Positions 33,225 to 42,157 of a stretch of 64,000 nucleotides of DNA are shown here, piece after piece. The number at the start of each line of letters is the position of its first letter. The first letter of the stretch is position 1. The stretch spans positions 62,001-126,000 of the forward strand of contig CANKYU010000003.1 of NCBI GenBank assembly GCA_947488295.1. The letters are read 5' to 3'. Position numbers and translations under genes: made by a program. Under the pieces are notes generated by a model. That model ran no database searches. It saw only the letters and a list, made by a program, of their open reading frames with translations, and was not told the origin of the DNA. The DNA is from an uncultured Anderseniella sp. Its GTDB lineage: Bacteria > Pseudomonadota > Alphaproteobacteria > Rhizobiales > Aestuariivirgaceae.

Positions 33225-34151
33225 ATGAAATTGGACAAACCTGTTTATGTTTTTGTGAATGCCGCTGCTGGCCAGGCGATGACAATGGGTGAAGACAGGG
33301 TTCGTGAGGTGGTGGAAAGCGTCTTCGGTCAGGATGCGATCTTGTTGATCGAAGAGGCACAACCTCTTTTCGATCACCTGTCCGATGTGATGGCCGGAGA
33401 CCGGCCTGATTCGGTCATTGTGGGTGGTGGCGATGGCACGATTTCATTTGCTGCCAAACTTGCACTGAAGCACAATGTGACATTGGGCGTGCTGCCTCTC
33501 GGCACGATGAATTTGTTCGCCAGAGCGCTTGGTATTCCTATGGACTTTCATGATGCATTGTCGGCTCTCGCCAATGCCGGCGCGGGCACTGCAGATGTTG
33601 GTTATGTCAATGGAGAAGCGTTCTTCAACCATGTCAGTGTCGGCATTCATCCGAGATTGATCAAGCTGCGTGACGAGTTGCCGTATGACAGTCAGTTGTC
33701 AAAAATTGCATCAGGTGCGAAGGCACTCATCCGGGCATCTCGAACCATGCAGTCGTATGACATCGAGTTCGAAGGAGAGTTTGACTCATTTTCCGCTGAC
33801 ACATCGCTTGCAGTAGTTGCTGTGAATCCAATTCCCAATACACTTGGGCAACTGCCGTTCAGACCAGGTCAACGGTTTGGACAGCTTGGTCTTTATGTCT
33901 GGTCGAGCTCGAAAGACGAAGCCAACGACATCGTGCCGGTTGTGGCCGACCTGCTTCTGGGTAAATGGTCCGACTCGTCAAATGTGGTGCATCATCGATC
34001 ATCTTCCGTCACATTGCGTGCTGACTGCGATTTTCGTGCATCAATCGATGGTGAGGTGACGATGGTTTCGTCTCCTGTGAATTGCACTATTGAGCCTGGT
34101 GCGTTGAGTGTATTGCTGCCTGACACTCCAGTTGCAGGCGTGGAACCATGA
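33225..34151 (+). CDS. diacylglycerol/sphingosine kinase-type lipid kinase
   Basis: A 308-aa protein of the DAGK catalytic family (YegS/LCB5-like) that phosphorylates a lipid from ATP at the membrane face. The ATP site GGGDGT (67-72) and PLGTMN (91-96) are intact; the C-terminal beta domain ends DFRASIDGEVTMV. Its stop overlaps the start of the formate/nitrite transporter gene by 4 bp (ATGA), so both form one operon. ATG at 33225 is preferred to the GTG just before it. Confidence 0.88.
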   Translation: MKLDKPVYVFVNAAAGQAMTMGEDRVREVVESVFGQDAILLIEEAQPLFDHLSDVMAGDRPDSVIVGGGDGTISFAAKLALKHNVTLGVLPLGTMNLFARALGIPMDFHDALSALANAGAGTADVGYVNGEAFFNHVSVGIHPRLIKLRDELPYDSQLSKIASGAKALIRASRTMQSYDIEFEGEFDSFSADTSLAVVAVNPIPNTLGQLPFRPGQRFGQLGLYVWSSSKDEANDIVPVVADLLLGKWSDSSNVVHHRSSSVTLRADCDFRASIDGEVTMVSSPVNCTIEPGALSVLLPDTPVAGVEP

Positions 34152-34978
34152 ACCAGAGCAGTAATGTGACTGACAACATAGATCTCAATCACGATGAGGA
34201 AGACGCCGTTCGCGAGCGTGAGGGCCTGCGCGCGCCGGTGATCTACGAGATTATCCGGCGGGAAGGCGAAGAAGAGTTGTCACGGCCTGCGTTTTCGTTG
34301 GCGGCGTCCGGTATCGCCGCTGGCCTCGCGATCGGTTTTTCTGTGGTCAGCGAAGCCATCCTGCATGCCTATCTGCCTGACGCGCCCTGGCGCCATTTGG
34401 TTGAAAGCGTCGGCTATACGGTGGGTTTTGTGATCATCATTCTGGCCCGCCTGCAATTGTTTACCGAGAATACGATCACGCCGGTCTTGCCGGCATTGCT
34501 CAATCCATCCCTGACAGCGGTCACCCGGACCGCTCGTTTGTGGGCCATCGTTCTGGCAGCCAATGTGGCCGGTTGTTTCATCTTTGCGGTAATGTTGAAA
34601 GTACCGGGAGCATTGCCCGTGGAAGTTCATGATGCGGCCATGTCGATCAGCCGTCACATGATGGAATACTCGCAATGGGAGATGTTCATTCGGGGCATTT
34701 TTTCCGGCTGGCTGATTGCCTCGCTGGTATGGATGCTGCCATCGGCTCAATCGGCGAAATTCTGGGTGATTGTCCTGATGACCTACCTGATAGCGGTGGG
34801 CAGTTTCACACATGTTGTTGCCGGCAGTGTGGAAGCGTTTCTGCTTGTGCTGGCCGGTGAACTTTCACTGGTTTCAATGGCATCGGATTTTTTCATACCG
34901 GTTCTGTTCGGCAATGTGGTTGGTGGTACCGTGCTGTTCGCCATGCTGTGCTACGGGCAGGTTGCCCGGGAAGTCTGA
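34148..34978 (+). CDS. formate/nitrite transporter family protein (YfdC-like)
   Basis: A 276-aa FNT-family channel with six helices after a 55-residue acidic cytosolic N-terminus. Features: FTENTITPVLPALLNPS, NVAGCFIFAVM, GIFSGWLIASLVWML and FTHVVAGSVEAF, which match the YfdC branch of unknown substrate rather than FocA or NirC. Translationally coupled to the lipid kinase gene and convergent with the DUF202 gene. Confidence 0.88.
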   Translation: MNQSSNVTDNIDLNHDEEDAVREREGLRAPVIYEIIRREGEEELSRPAFSLAASGIAAGLAIGFSVVSEAILHAYLPDAPWRHLVESVGYTVGFVIIILARLQLFTENTITPVLPALLNPSLTAVTRTARLWAIVLAANVAGCFIFAVMLKVPGALPVEVHDAAMSISRHMMEYSQWEMFIRGIFSGWLIASLVWMLPSAQSAKFWVIVLMTYLIAVGSFTHVVAGSVEAFLLVLAGELSLVSMASDFFIPVLFGNVVGGTVLFAMLCYGQVAREV

Positions 34979-34981
34979 TGG

Positions 34982-35356
34982 TCAGATCAACCACAAGACG
35001 ATTCCCGCACAGACGGCACCAATGCTCAACAAGTGAGCAATTACTGCAAGGTTGCGGTTTGAAACCGGCTCGGCTGTATGCGTGTCGAGGCGCTTCTTTG
35101 TCCGCCTGGAGTTGATCAACGCTGTCTGGAACAAGTAAAGCGAAACGATCACAAACACCGTGGCAGCGGACTTTGCAAGCCAGGTTGGTTCCATCGCGCC
35201 GAACACTGCCTGCATGCCGACAGCAAGGCCAAGACTTCCAAGTCCGGTGCCCATCCAGCTCGAAAACGTTCTTTCGTTTGCGAGTACGGTTCGATCTTCC
35301 GCCCAGTCGGTTCTGTCCTCGGCCAACTCCTGCCTGTCCTGTGTGTTTTCCGGCAT
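34982..35356 (-). CDS. DUF202 (YidH-like) membrane protein
   Basis: A 124-aa protein with an acidic, heptad-like N-terminus (RQELAEDRTDWAEDRTVLAN), the DUF202 motif ANERTFSSWMGTGLGSLGLA and three membrane helices. DUF202 relatives include the VTC-associated domain; bacterial function is unknown. Its stop lies 3 bp from that of the convergent transporter gene. Confidence 0.86.
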   Translation of the reverse strand: MPENTQDRQELAEDRTDWAEDRTVLANERTFSSWMGTGLGSLGLAVGMQAVFGAMEPTWLAKSAATVFVIVSLYLFQTALINSRRTKKRLDTHTAEPVSNRNLAVIAHLLSIGAVCAGIVLWLI

Positions 35357-35570
35357 TCACATCAACCTCATATGGATAAAACCATTGAATGATCTTCCTG
35401 TTGGCTGAGTATTCATTTCGTGCATGGAATTAGCAAGCCGAGGTGGTCTGTGGTGTATGGATTTCATCCTCGATGCAGCCGGGGTGTGAGCCTGTCGAAA
35501 ACAGTTGTCAAGCCGCGAGCCGCCGAGCTATCTAGCGGCTTCAGTCAGTCAGAGCATGGACGGGTTACTG

Positions 35571-36680
35571 ATGAGTACCGCACAGCATGACCGTTTCGAT
35601 ACGTCGGATTGCAAGTCCACCATGATGGCGGTTGTGACCACCGGCAATGGTGATTACGACAAGCTGGTGTATCGCGAAGTGCCGGTGCCTGAACCGGGGC
35701 CGGGCGAGGTATTGCTGCAGGTGCTGGCGGCAGGCATCAACAATACCGAGATCAACACTCGCCTGGGCTGGTATTCTTCATCGGTGACCACCAGTACCGC
35801 CGCAGCAGCGCAGACCGACGCAGCACCGGTGCAGGATGGCGGCTGGAACGCGCCGACACCGTTTCCGTTCATCCAGGGAACCGATTGTTGCGGGCGCGTT
35901 ATTGCGGTTGCTGATGGTGTCGATGAGACCATGATCGGCGCGCGGGTTCTGGTGCGCTCGTGCATGCGCCCGGCCGGGTACGCCTCAATGGATAATATCT
36001 GGATGGGCTCGGATTTTGATGGCGCGTTTGCCCAGTTCGTAAAGGTACCGGCATCAGAGGTTTTCCCGGTGGATTGCGACTGGTCCGATGCCGAACTGGC
36101 CACCATCCCGTGTGCCTATGGCACGGCGGAGAACATGCTGCATCGAGCCGCAGTGAGTGAGGGCGAGCATGTTCTCGTCGCCGGTGCATCCGGCGGGGTC
36201 GGGTCGGCGGTGGTTCAACTGGCCAGACGCCGCGGCGCCAGGGTGACCGGGATTGCCGCCGGCGCCAAGGCTGATCAGGTGAGGTCCGTCGGCGCTGACG
36301 AGGTCATCGACCGCAATGATGATGTTGTGGCGCGGCTGGGCGAGCACAGCGTCGATGTCGTCGTCGACAATGTGGCCGGATCGGCCTTCGGCGGTATGCT
36401 CAATGTGATGAAGCGGGGTGGCAGGTACACCTCGTCAGGGGCAATTGGCGGACCATTGGTGACCCTCGACATGCGCACCTTCTATCTCAACGACCTGACC
36501 CTTATCGGTTGCACAGCGTGGGATGAACCGGTGTTTGCCAACCTGGTCACCTATATCGAGCGCAGCGAGATCCGGCCGCTGCTTGCAAAAACCTTTCCAC
36601 TCGAGCAAATAGCAGATGCCCAGCGTGAATTCCTGAAGAAGACGCATGTTGGCAATTTCGTACTGCTGCCGCCGCAATAA
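35571..36680 (+). CDS. MDR-family NADPH:quinone reductase-like protein
   Basis: A 369-aa medium-chain dehydrogenase/reductase of the zinc-less quinone-oxidoreductase type: GroES-like half (EVPVPEPGPGEVLLQVLAAG, NNTEIN) and Rossmann half (VLVAGASGGVGSAVVQLARR). Unusual is a about 30-residue Ala/Thr-rich insert (SSVTTSTAAAAQTDAAPVQD) near 75-105. The zinc-ligand Cys set is absent. Start at 35571 (MSTAQHDRF) is preferred; 35556 is possible. Reduces quinones or enones with NADPH. Confidence 0.85.
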   Translation: MSTAQHDRFDTSDCKSTMMAVVTTGNGDYDKLVYREVPVPEPGPGEVLLQVLAAGINNTEINTRLGWYSSSVTTSTAAAAQTDAAPVQDGGWNAPTPFPFIQGTDCCGRVIAVADGVDETMIGARVLVRSCMRPAGYASMDNIWMGSDFDGAFAQFVKVPASEVFPVDCDWSDAELATIPCAYGTAENMLHRAAVSEGEHVLVAGASGGVGSAVVQLARRRGARVTGIAAGAKADQVRSVGADEVIDRNDDVVARLGEHSVDVVVDNVAGSAFGGMLNVMKRGGRYTSSGAIGGPLVTLDMRTFYLNDLTLIGCTAWDEPVFANLVTYIERSEIRPLLAKTFPLEQIADAQREFLKKTHVGNFVLLPPQ

Positions 36681-36702
36681 TTCTCATGTCTGCATCGGGA
36701 GC

Positions 36703-37698
36703 TTAACCGGTGGCCTTGCTGCCGGCTCCGAAATGCTTGCGATAATCGTTGGGCGACAGGGCAACCGCTCTCGTCATGGCACGGCGCAGGCGCTCGTCGT
36801 CATTGAAACCGCAGCGGTCGGCTATGGTGGTGACCGGCAGGCTGGTGTCCTCGAGCAGCCTGCGGGCTGCCTCCACGCGAAACCGTTCTACCGCTCTGGC
36901 CGGAGACGAGCCGGTTTCCGATGCATAGACGCGGGCGAAATTCCTGGCACTCATGTTTGCCTGCTCAGCCAGCCTTTCGACCCTGAGGTCACTGTCGAGA
37001 TTGTTGATGATCCAGGTGTGCAGGGCCTCGAACCGCCCGCCCGCATCACTGGCCTGCTGATCCAGCACGGGGCTGAACTGCGACTGTCCGCCCGGCCGCA
37101 TCATGTAGGCCACCAGAGACCTTGCCAGTGCCAGGGCTGATGTCCGGCCATGATCGTCGGCCACCATGGCCAGCGCCATGTCGATGCCGGCGGTTACGCC
37201 GGCCGAGGTCCAGACATTGCCATCGCGCACATAGATGGGGTCAGGATCAATGTTGATCAGCGGAAATTTTTCCTGCAGATGGGCACAGGATTCCCAGTGG
37301 GTCACACAGCGCCTGTGATCCAGCAGGCCGGCTGCTGCCAGCACATACGCCCCGGTACATATGGACGCCACGCGGGCGCTGGCCCCGGCAAGGCGCTGGA
37401 CTTCGGCGATGAGGGGCTGGTTGACCGACGCCGCACGTGTGCCGATGCCACCCGCCACAATCAGCGTGTCAATTGCCCGGCCGCGCCAGTCTGCAACGGC
37501 ATCAGCGGAAATCGACACAGCCGTATCGGTTTTTACAGGGCCGGGCTCCATTGCCAGTATGGCTGTCTGATACCTGGCTGAACAGACACCGTTGGCATCT
37601 TCGAACACCTGCAGCGCGCCGGATAAATCCAGCAGCTTCACCTCCGGAAACACGATGAAAACAACGGTGTGGACGGGTTTGGCAGAAAATGAGGTCAT
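36703..37698 (-). CDS. GlxA-type AraC regulator with DJ-1/PfpI domain
   Basis: A 331-aa regulator: residues 10-190 are a DJ-1/PfpI-like sensor (VVFIVFPEVKLLDLSGALQV, ASICTGAYVLAAAGLLDHRR), and the C-terminal 100 residues carry two AraC helix-turn-helices (RVERLAEQANMSARNFARVY, VTTIADRCGFNDDERLRRAM). These proteins often control neighbouring DJ-1 or amino-acid catabolic genes; a free-standing DJ-1 gene lies 360 bp away. Confidence 0.9.
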   Translation of the reverse strand: MTSFSAKPVHTVVFIVFPEVKLLDLSGALQVFEDANGVCSARYQTAILAMEPGPVKTDTAVSISADAVADWRGRAIDTLIVAGGIGTRAASVNQPLIAEVQRLAGASARVASICTGAYVLAAAGLLDHRRCVTHWESCAHLQEKFPLINIDPDPIYVRDGNVWTSAGVTAGIDMALAMVADDHGRTSALALARSLVAYMMRPGGQSQFSPVLDQQASDAGGRFEALHTWIINNLDSDLRVERLAEQANMSARNFARVYASETGSSPARAVERFRVEAARRLLEDTSLPVTTIADRCGFNDDERLRRAMTRAVALSPNDYRKHFGAGSKATG

Positions 37699-37774
37699 AT
37701 TGTCATTTATGCCAAATTTCTACCTGCTAGTCTAGCGCCACTGACAGCCACCTTGCCTGAAAGGAATGTGAAAG

Positions 37775-38026
37775 ATGTTGTTGCTCAAACCGAACTGTGA
37801 ATGTTGTGACAAGGACCTGCCGGCCGATGCCACCGATGCCCGCATGTGCACGTTTGAATGTACGTTCTGCGCCGACTGTGCCGACCGGCGCTTCGGCAAT
37901 ACCTGCCCCAACTGCGGCGGCAACCTGGTGGTCCGCCCGATCCGGCCGGCCAGGCACCTGATCAAGAACCCGGCCTCGACCAAACGCTTCACCAAAGACC
38001 ATGCCGAATGTGCTGACCTTGGTTAG
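37775..38026 (+). CDS. DUF1272 zinc-ribbon protein
   Basis: An 83-aa protein of the DUF1272 family. Eight or more cysteines in CECCDKDLP, CTFECTFCADC and CPNCGG form a treble zinc-ribbon-like fold. Function is unknown. It precedes the DJ-1 gene by 30 bp on the same strand and is divergent from the GlxA regulator, so all three may be linked. Confidence 0.88.
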   Translation: MLLLKPNCECCDKDLPADATDARMCTFECTFCADCADRRFGNTCPNCGGNLVVRPIRPARHLIKNPASTKRFTKDHAECADLG

Positions 38027-38056
38027 TTTCCTGATTGCCTGAAGAGGATTTTCCCC

Positions 38057-38665
38057 ATGAGATCAATTGCTGCCCTGGTGTTTCCGGGTTTTGAAACCCT
38101 TGACCTGTTCGGTCCCATCGAAATGTTCGGCATGCTGTCCGAAGAGTTCAACCTGTCCATTGTGGCTGAACATGAAGGCGAGGTCGCCAGCACCCATGGC
38201 CAGCGCGTGTGTGCTGACCACACGTTTTCCGCAGCAAAGCATTTCGACATGCTGCTGATCCCCGGCGGGCCGGGCACCCGGACCCAGGTAGACAACCCCG
38301 CCATGATGGACTGGCTGAAGACAAGGGCTGAGCAGGCGGAGATCGTCATGTCGGTGTGCACCGGATCTGCCTTGCTGGCAAAGGCGGGCCTGCTGGATGG
38401 CCGCAGGGCGACATCCAACAAGATGAGCTTTGCCTGGGTCAAGGAGCAGGGCCCTGATGTCGATTGGATTGACCGGGCCCGCTGGGTCAAAGACGGGCGG
38501 CTGTTCACGTCGTCGGGCGTGTCTGCCGGCATGGATATGAGCCTGGCGGTAATCGAGCATCTGGCAGACAGGGAAACAGCCCACCAGGTTGCCCGCTATA
38601 CCGAATATACCTGGCATGAGGACGCCACTCATGATCCGTTTGCGGAGCTGCACGGCCTGACCTGA
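38057..38665 (+). CDS. DJ-1/PfpI-family protein (isonitrile-hydratase-like)
   Basis: A 202-aa protein with the DJ-1 nucleophile elbow: MSVCTGSALLAKAGLLDGRR (C101). The N-terminal VFPGFETLDLFGPIEMFG and the TSSGVSAGMDMSL loop match the isonitrile hydratase / ThiJ subgroup. May hydrate isonitriles or act on glyoxals. GAGG lies 12 nt before the ATG. Probably co-transcribed with the DUF1272 gene. Confidence 0.87.
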   Translation: MRSIAALVFPGFETLDLFGPIEMFGMLSEEFNLSIVAEHEGEVASTHGQRVCADHTFSAAKHFDMLLIPGGPGTRTQVDNPAMMDWLKTRAEQAEIVMSVCTGSALLAKAGLLDGRRATSNKMSFAWVKEQGPDVDWIDRARWVKDGRLFTSSGVSAGMDMSLAVIEHLADRETAHQVARYTEYTWHEDATHDPFAELHGLT

Positions 38666-38849
38666 GTCTCTGCCGTCGCGGCTTGCACATTCAACTATGA
38701 CGTGTTCTGAGTAAAAAATTTCAATCTAAAATAAATCATTTGAAAACAAATATTTATAGAGAATTTGGCGCGTCGTTGAGGGCTTGAGCGGTCCTGGCCG
38801 GTTCAGATTTTTGTTGAAACGACGAAAGAGAACATACTAAGAACATTCT

Positions 38850-39080
38850 ATGTATATGGAGACCGTTCAGGATATCTGCGATCGCAATGCGCACCTTGAA
38901 GTCAGGTGTGTGCCGTGCACCCGATCGGTGGATATTCCGCCGTCTCTGATACCGAGGAGAATCCCGCGCGATCTGCCGATCCAGCTGGCTGCCGCTCATT
39001 TCGTGTGTTCCGGCTGCGGCGGCAGGCAGCTTGTCAGCGCACTGTGGGACTACCGCACGGCAAAGGGCAGGGGACGCTGA
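38850..39080 (+). CDS. 76-aa putative zinc-finger protein
   Basis: A small protein with two CXXC pairs, CVPC (about 20-23) and CSGCGG (about 53-58), spaced like a zinc ribbon, and basic ends. No family is recognised. An AT-rich block upstream (38700-38760, with ATTTG-AAAA-CAAAT) may hold its promoter. The start may be the second ATG (38856). It is 6 bp ahead of the next small gene and likely forms an operon with it. Confidence 0.55.
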   Translation: MYMETVQDICDRNAHLEVRCVPCTRSVDIPPSLIPRRIPRDLPIQLAAAHFVCSGCGGRQLVSALWDYRTAKGRGR

Positions 39081-39086
39081 AGCAAT

Positions 39087-39359
39087 ATGGCCAGGAACAA
39101 ACCAGCCGCACATGTGCGCAATCCGTTTTATCATCCCGTACCGGAAGAGTACGACTATGCCCGGCTGCTCGATGCGCTCAGGGAAAGCCGCGAGATGGCC
39201 CGCAAGCTCACTCTTGGCTGCGGTCTGCGCAACCCGATCTACCGCGAAACCGAAGCCTTGATCGCCCAGATCGACGCCGTGGCAGCTCTGACCCGGGTGT
39301 CCGGCGCATCCGGTTTCGTCAACCCGGATGATCAGACTGTGACGGCCGCGCGGCAATAA
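39087..39359 (+). CDS. 90-aa hypothetical protein
   Basis: A soluble 90-aa protein with two amphipathic helices (YARLLDALRESREMARKLTL, ETEALIAQIDAVAALTRVSG). No motif or family is recognised. AGGGGA precedes the ATG by about 11 nt. It follows the 76-aa zinc-finger-like gene closely, so the pair probably acts together. Confidence 0.55.
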   Translation: MARNKPAAHVRNPFYHPVPEEYDYARLLDALRESREMARKLTLGCGLRNPIYRETEALIAQIDAVAALTRVSGASGFVNPDDQTVTAARQ

Positions 39360-39421
39360 ACGCAGGGACCATGAAGTACAGGCTGTGAGTGGAACTCAAA
39401 CCACCCGCCGGACCGGTAATC

Positions 39422-40522
39422 CTACCGCTTGTTATAGGAATACAGAAAACGCGACGCGGTAAAGGTCGTCTCCGACAGGCTTGTCCAGGCAACTGCTTCG
39501 CTTCGGAAATTCTGGATGTTGTCCAGAACCTTCCGGCTCAGGGAGTCATTGGAGGCTAGGTCATTCACCACCTGTTCGGACAAACCGGCAAACCCGCTCA
39601 GGACCGATTTGGGGAACTGTTTCAGAATAACGCCATGATCCTTGATGAGTGTCCTAAGGGAGGAATTGTTCTTGGCCACAAACTCGCTGAGCACCAGTTG
39701 ATTGACGGCAACATTGGCTGCCTCGATCACCGACTTGAGGTCAGCCGGAAGCTTCTCCCACTCGCTCAGATTGATGAAATTGTCCAGCGTTGTTCCCGGC
39801 TCATGCCAGCCCGGATAATAGTAAAACCTGGCTTTCTTGTACAAACCGAACGCCAGATCGTTATAGGGACCAACCCATTCGGTTGCATCTATCTTGCCTG
39901 TTTCAAGCGCACCCAGGATTTCAGATCCGGGCAGGTTTATCGGCTCGCCACCGGCAGCCTTGATCACCTCACCGCCAAGGCCCGGTATCCTCATCTTCAG
40001 GCCGCGATAGGCTTCCAGGTCGTTGACTTCCTTGTTGAACCAGCCGCCCATCTGCACGCCCGAATTGCCGGACACGAAGAACTTGCAGCCAAGCTCGCTA
40101 TACATTTCATCGGCCAACTGCTGGCCGCCGCCATACTGGATCCAGCCGTTTTGTTCCTGCGCCGTCATCCCGAACGGGTAGGCCGACAGAAAGGCAATCG
40201 CGGGTATCTTGCCATGCCAGTAATACGGTGTTCCGTGGCCCATTTCGACTTCGCCCTTGCTCACCGCATCGAGTGAATCAAATGGCTTTACCAGCTCGCC
40301 ACCACCGAAAACCTTGATCCGCAGCTTGCCTTCACTGCCCTGCTCAATGAATTTCGCGAGTAATTCCGCTCCGGTGCCGAGGCCGGGGAAATTTTTTGGC
40401 CACGTTGTCACCATGCGCCACTCTCGCAGGCCCTGCGATATAGCTGGAGTTGCCAGGCCTGCTGTACTTACACCTGCGGCACCCGCTACCGCTGCATTCT
40501 TGAGAAAATCGCGTCTCTTCAT
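39422..40522 (-). CDS. TRAP transporter substrate-binding protein (DctP/TakP-like)
   Basis: A 366-aa periplasmic binding protein. MKRRDFLKNAAVAGAAGV is a Tat signal. The mature part has DctP features (VFGGGELVKPFDSLDAVSKG, MRIPGLGGEVIKAAGG, GALETGKIDATEWVGPYNDL) and resembles TakP-type proteins that bind 2-oxo or monocarboxylic acids via the R in KMRIPG. No DctQ/DctM membrane genes are adjacent, so its partners must be elsewhere. ATG 40522 is preferred to GTG 40534 because the Tat motif follows it. Confidence 0.9.
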   Translation of the reverse strand: MKRRDFLKNAAVAGAAGVSTAGLATPAISQGLREWRMVTTWPKNFPGLGTGAELLAKFIEQGSEGKLRIKVFGGGELVKPFDSLDAVSKGEVEMGHGTPYYWHGKIPAIAFLSAYPFGMTAQEQNGWIQYGGGQQLADEMYSELGCKFFVSGNSGVQMGGWFNKEVNDLEAYRGLKMRIPGLGGEVIKAAGGEPINLPGSEILGALETGKIDATEWVGPYNDLAFGLYKKARFYYYPGWHEPGTTLDNFINLSEWEKLPADLKSVIEAANVAVNQLVLSEFVAKNNSSLRTLIKDHGVILKQFPKSVLSGFAGLSEQVVNDLASNDSLSRKVLDNIQNFRSEAVAWTSLSETTFTASRFLYSYNKR

Positions 40523-40856
40523 GAGATAATGCACCTCTATTTAATTTCGCGTCCAGCAGAACGGCTTTTACGTAAGGTTTTACAAAATTATTGTCCGGAA
40601 GCACCTGTCGTGGCGTAATAAGGATTGAAATGTCAGGGAACTACTCGATACTTTACTCTGACCTTCCTGTTCCGTCACGACCTTGGCGTGCAACGGAGCC
40701 CAATCGATAAATCCTTGAGGGCAACGCAAATATTGCTGCCCGATAATTGCCATAGGTAGGACAAAATCTTTTGCACCCATGCATGGCGATCCAACGGCGT
40801 AAATGTGGTCAAAGTTGGTAAAGGGTAATGGGGGACCTGGATTGGGAGCTACATCA
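40523..40856. other. divergent gap between two TRAP binding-protein genes
   Basis: About 330 bp with promoters for both divergent genes. TTACGTAA (8-bp palindrome near 40570) and an AT-rich block lie nearer the DctP gene. No gene or clear operator is seen. Confidence 0.5.
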
Positions 40857-42053
40857 ATGACTTGTGCCAAAAGCGGCGGAACTGCACTCACTCGGTTGTT
40901 TGCGGCCTTGTTTGGAATGTGCTTTGCGCTTCTGTCTCTCGGACTGCCCGCCCAGGGACAACAGATCCTGGAAAAGGCCCGCACTGACTCCAACGCCGGT
41001 ACCGTGAGGATCATGACATCGGGCGTCGAGGGCGCGCGCATGATCGACGAGATTGCCTTCACTGTAAACGAACCTGGAAAAATGCGGGTTCTGACCATGG
41101 TCGGTGATGGCGGCGTTCAGAACGTCAACGACATCCTGTTCCTGCGCGGCATTGATATGGGGGTCGTGCACCACGATACACTTGCTCTCCTGCGCAAGGA
41201 GAAAACCTACGGCAGGATAGAAAAGCAGCTGCGTTTCATAGCCAAGCTGTTTGACGAGGAAATCCATCTCATTTCGCGAAGTGATATCAATGATGTCTCA
41301 CAACTGTCCGGCCGGAAAGTGAACTTCGGCAGGGCAGGCTCCGGCACATATGCGCGCGCAGACCGGATATTCAAGGCGTTGGGCATAGACGTGGTTCCGG
41401 TTAATTTCGATCCGACACAGGGGCTTGAAAAAGTCGCCACAGGTGAAATCGCGGCGGCGTTGTACGTGGCAGCAAAGCCGTCATCGATCCTGCAGCAAGT
41501 CGCCGCCGGCTCCGGCCTGCGCGTGCTGCCGATCCCCGCTGCCGGAGAGCTTGAAACAGCATACCGCAGATCGACCCTGAGCCAGAGCGACTATCCCAAC
41601 CTGATACCAGACAGCAAATCGGTGGACACGATTGCCGTTGAATCGGTTCTGGTGGGTTACCTGTGGTCTTCCCCCAATGAAAGGTCCGGAAAGATAGCCA
41701 ACTTCGTGACCGCGTTTTTTGAACGCATTGGTGAAATTCAACGGCCTTACAGATCCGCCAAATGGCAGGAAATTGATGTGTTGGCGGACGTACCGGGATG
41801 GCGCCGGCTGCAGATCGCCCAGGACTGGGTTTCCACCAGGTTTGCCGAAAAACGCAGGCAGGATGAATTGCTCGTGGCCGCCTCCACCGAGGCGCTGGAA
41901 GAGCAGTTCAGCAATTTCCTGACCACGATCGAGCAAAGCGGCAGTATTGAACAGGTCATTCAGGAACAGGTGAGCCAGCAGCCTCAATCCGAGGAAAAAA
42001 TGGAAGACCTGTTTCGCGACTTCCTGCAGTGGCGCAACACCCAGAACCAGTAA
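40857..42053 (+). CDS. TAXI-family TRAP solute-binding protein
   Basis: A 398-aa exported binding protein. A signal peptide (LTRLFAALFGMCFALLSLGL, cleaved after PAQG) is followed by the TAXI fold (VRIMTSGVEGARMIDEIA, GRKVNFGRAGSGTYARADRI, GEIAAALYVAAKPSSILQQV). An extra C-terminal acidic-helical segment of about 60 residues (ALEEQFSNFLTTIEQSG onward) exceeds the usual length and may be a coiled interaction tail. No TRAP membrane gene is adjacent. Confidence 0.85.
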   Translation: MTCAKSGGTALTRLFAALFGMCFALLSLGLPAQGQQILEKARTDSNAGTVRIMTSGVEGARMIDEIAFTVNEPGKMRVLTMVGDGGVQNVNDILFLRGIDMGVVHHDTLALLRKEKTYGRIEKQLRFIAKLFDEEIHLISRSDINDVSQLSGRKVNFGRAGSGTYARADRIFKALGIDVVPVNFDPTQGLEKVATGEIAAALYVAAKPSSILQQVAAGSGLRVLPIPAAGELETAYRRSTLSQSDYPNLIPDSKSVDTIAVESVLVGYLWSSPNERSGKIANFVTAFFERIGEIQRPYRSAKWQEIDVLADVPGWRRLQIAQDWVSTRFAEKRRQDELLVAASTEALEEQFSNFLTTIEQSGSIEQVIQEQVSQQPQSEEKMEDLFRDFLQWRNTQNQ

Positions 42054-42157
42054 TAAGGCACATTGCAGGTTCGACAGCGGCATTCGGCTTTCCGGGGCCG
42101 GGGTGCGAGCATGGATGCCGGCAGGCCGGGAACTTTATCCGCAAGGAGGGACAGCGC

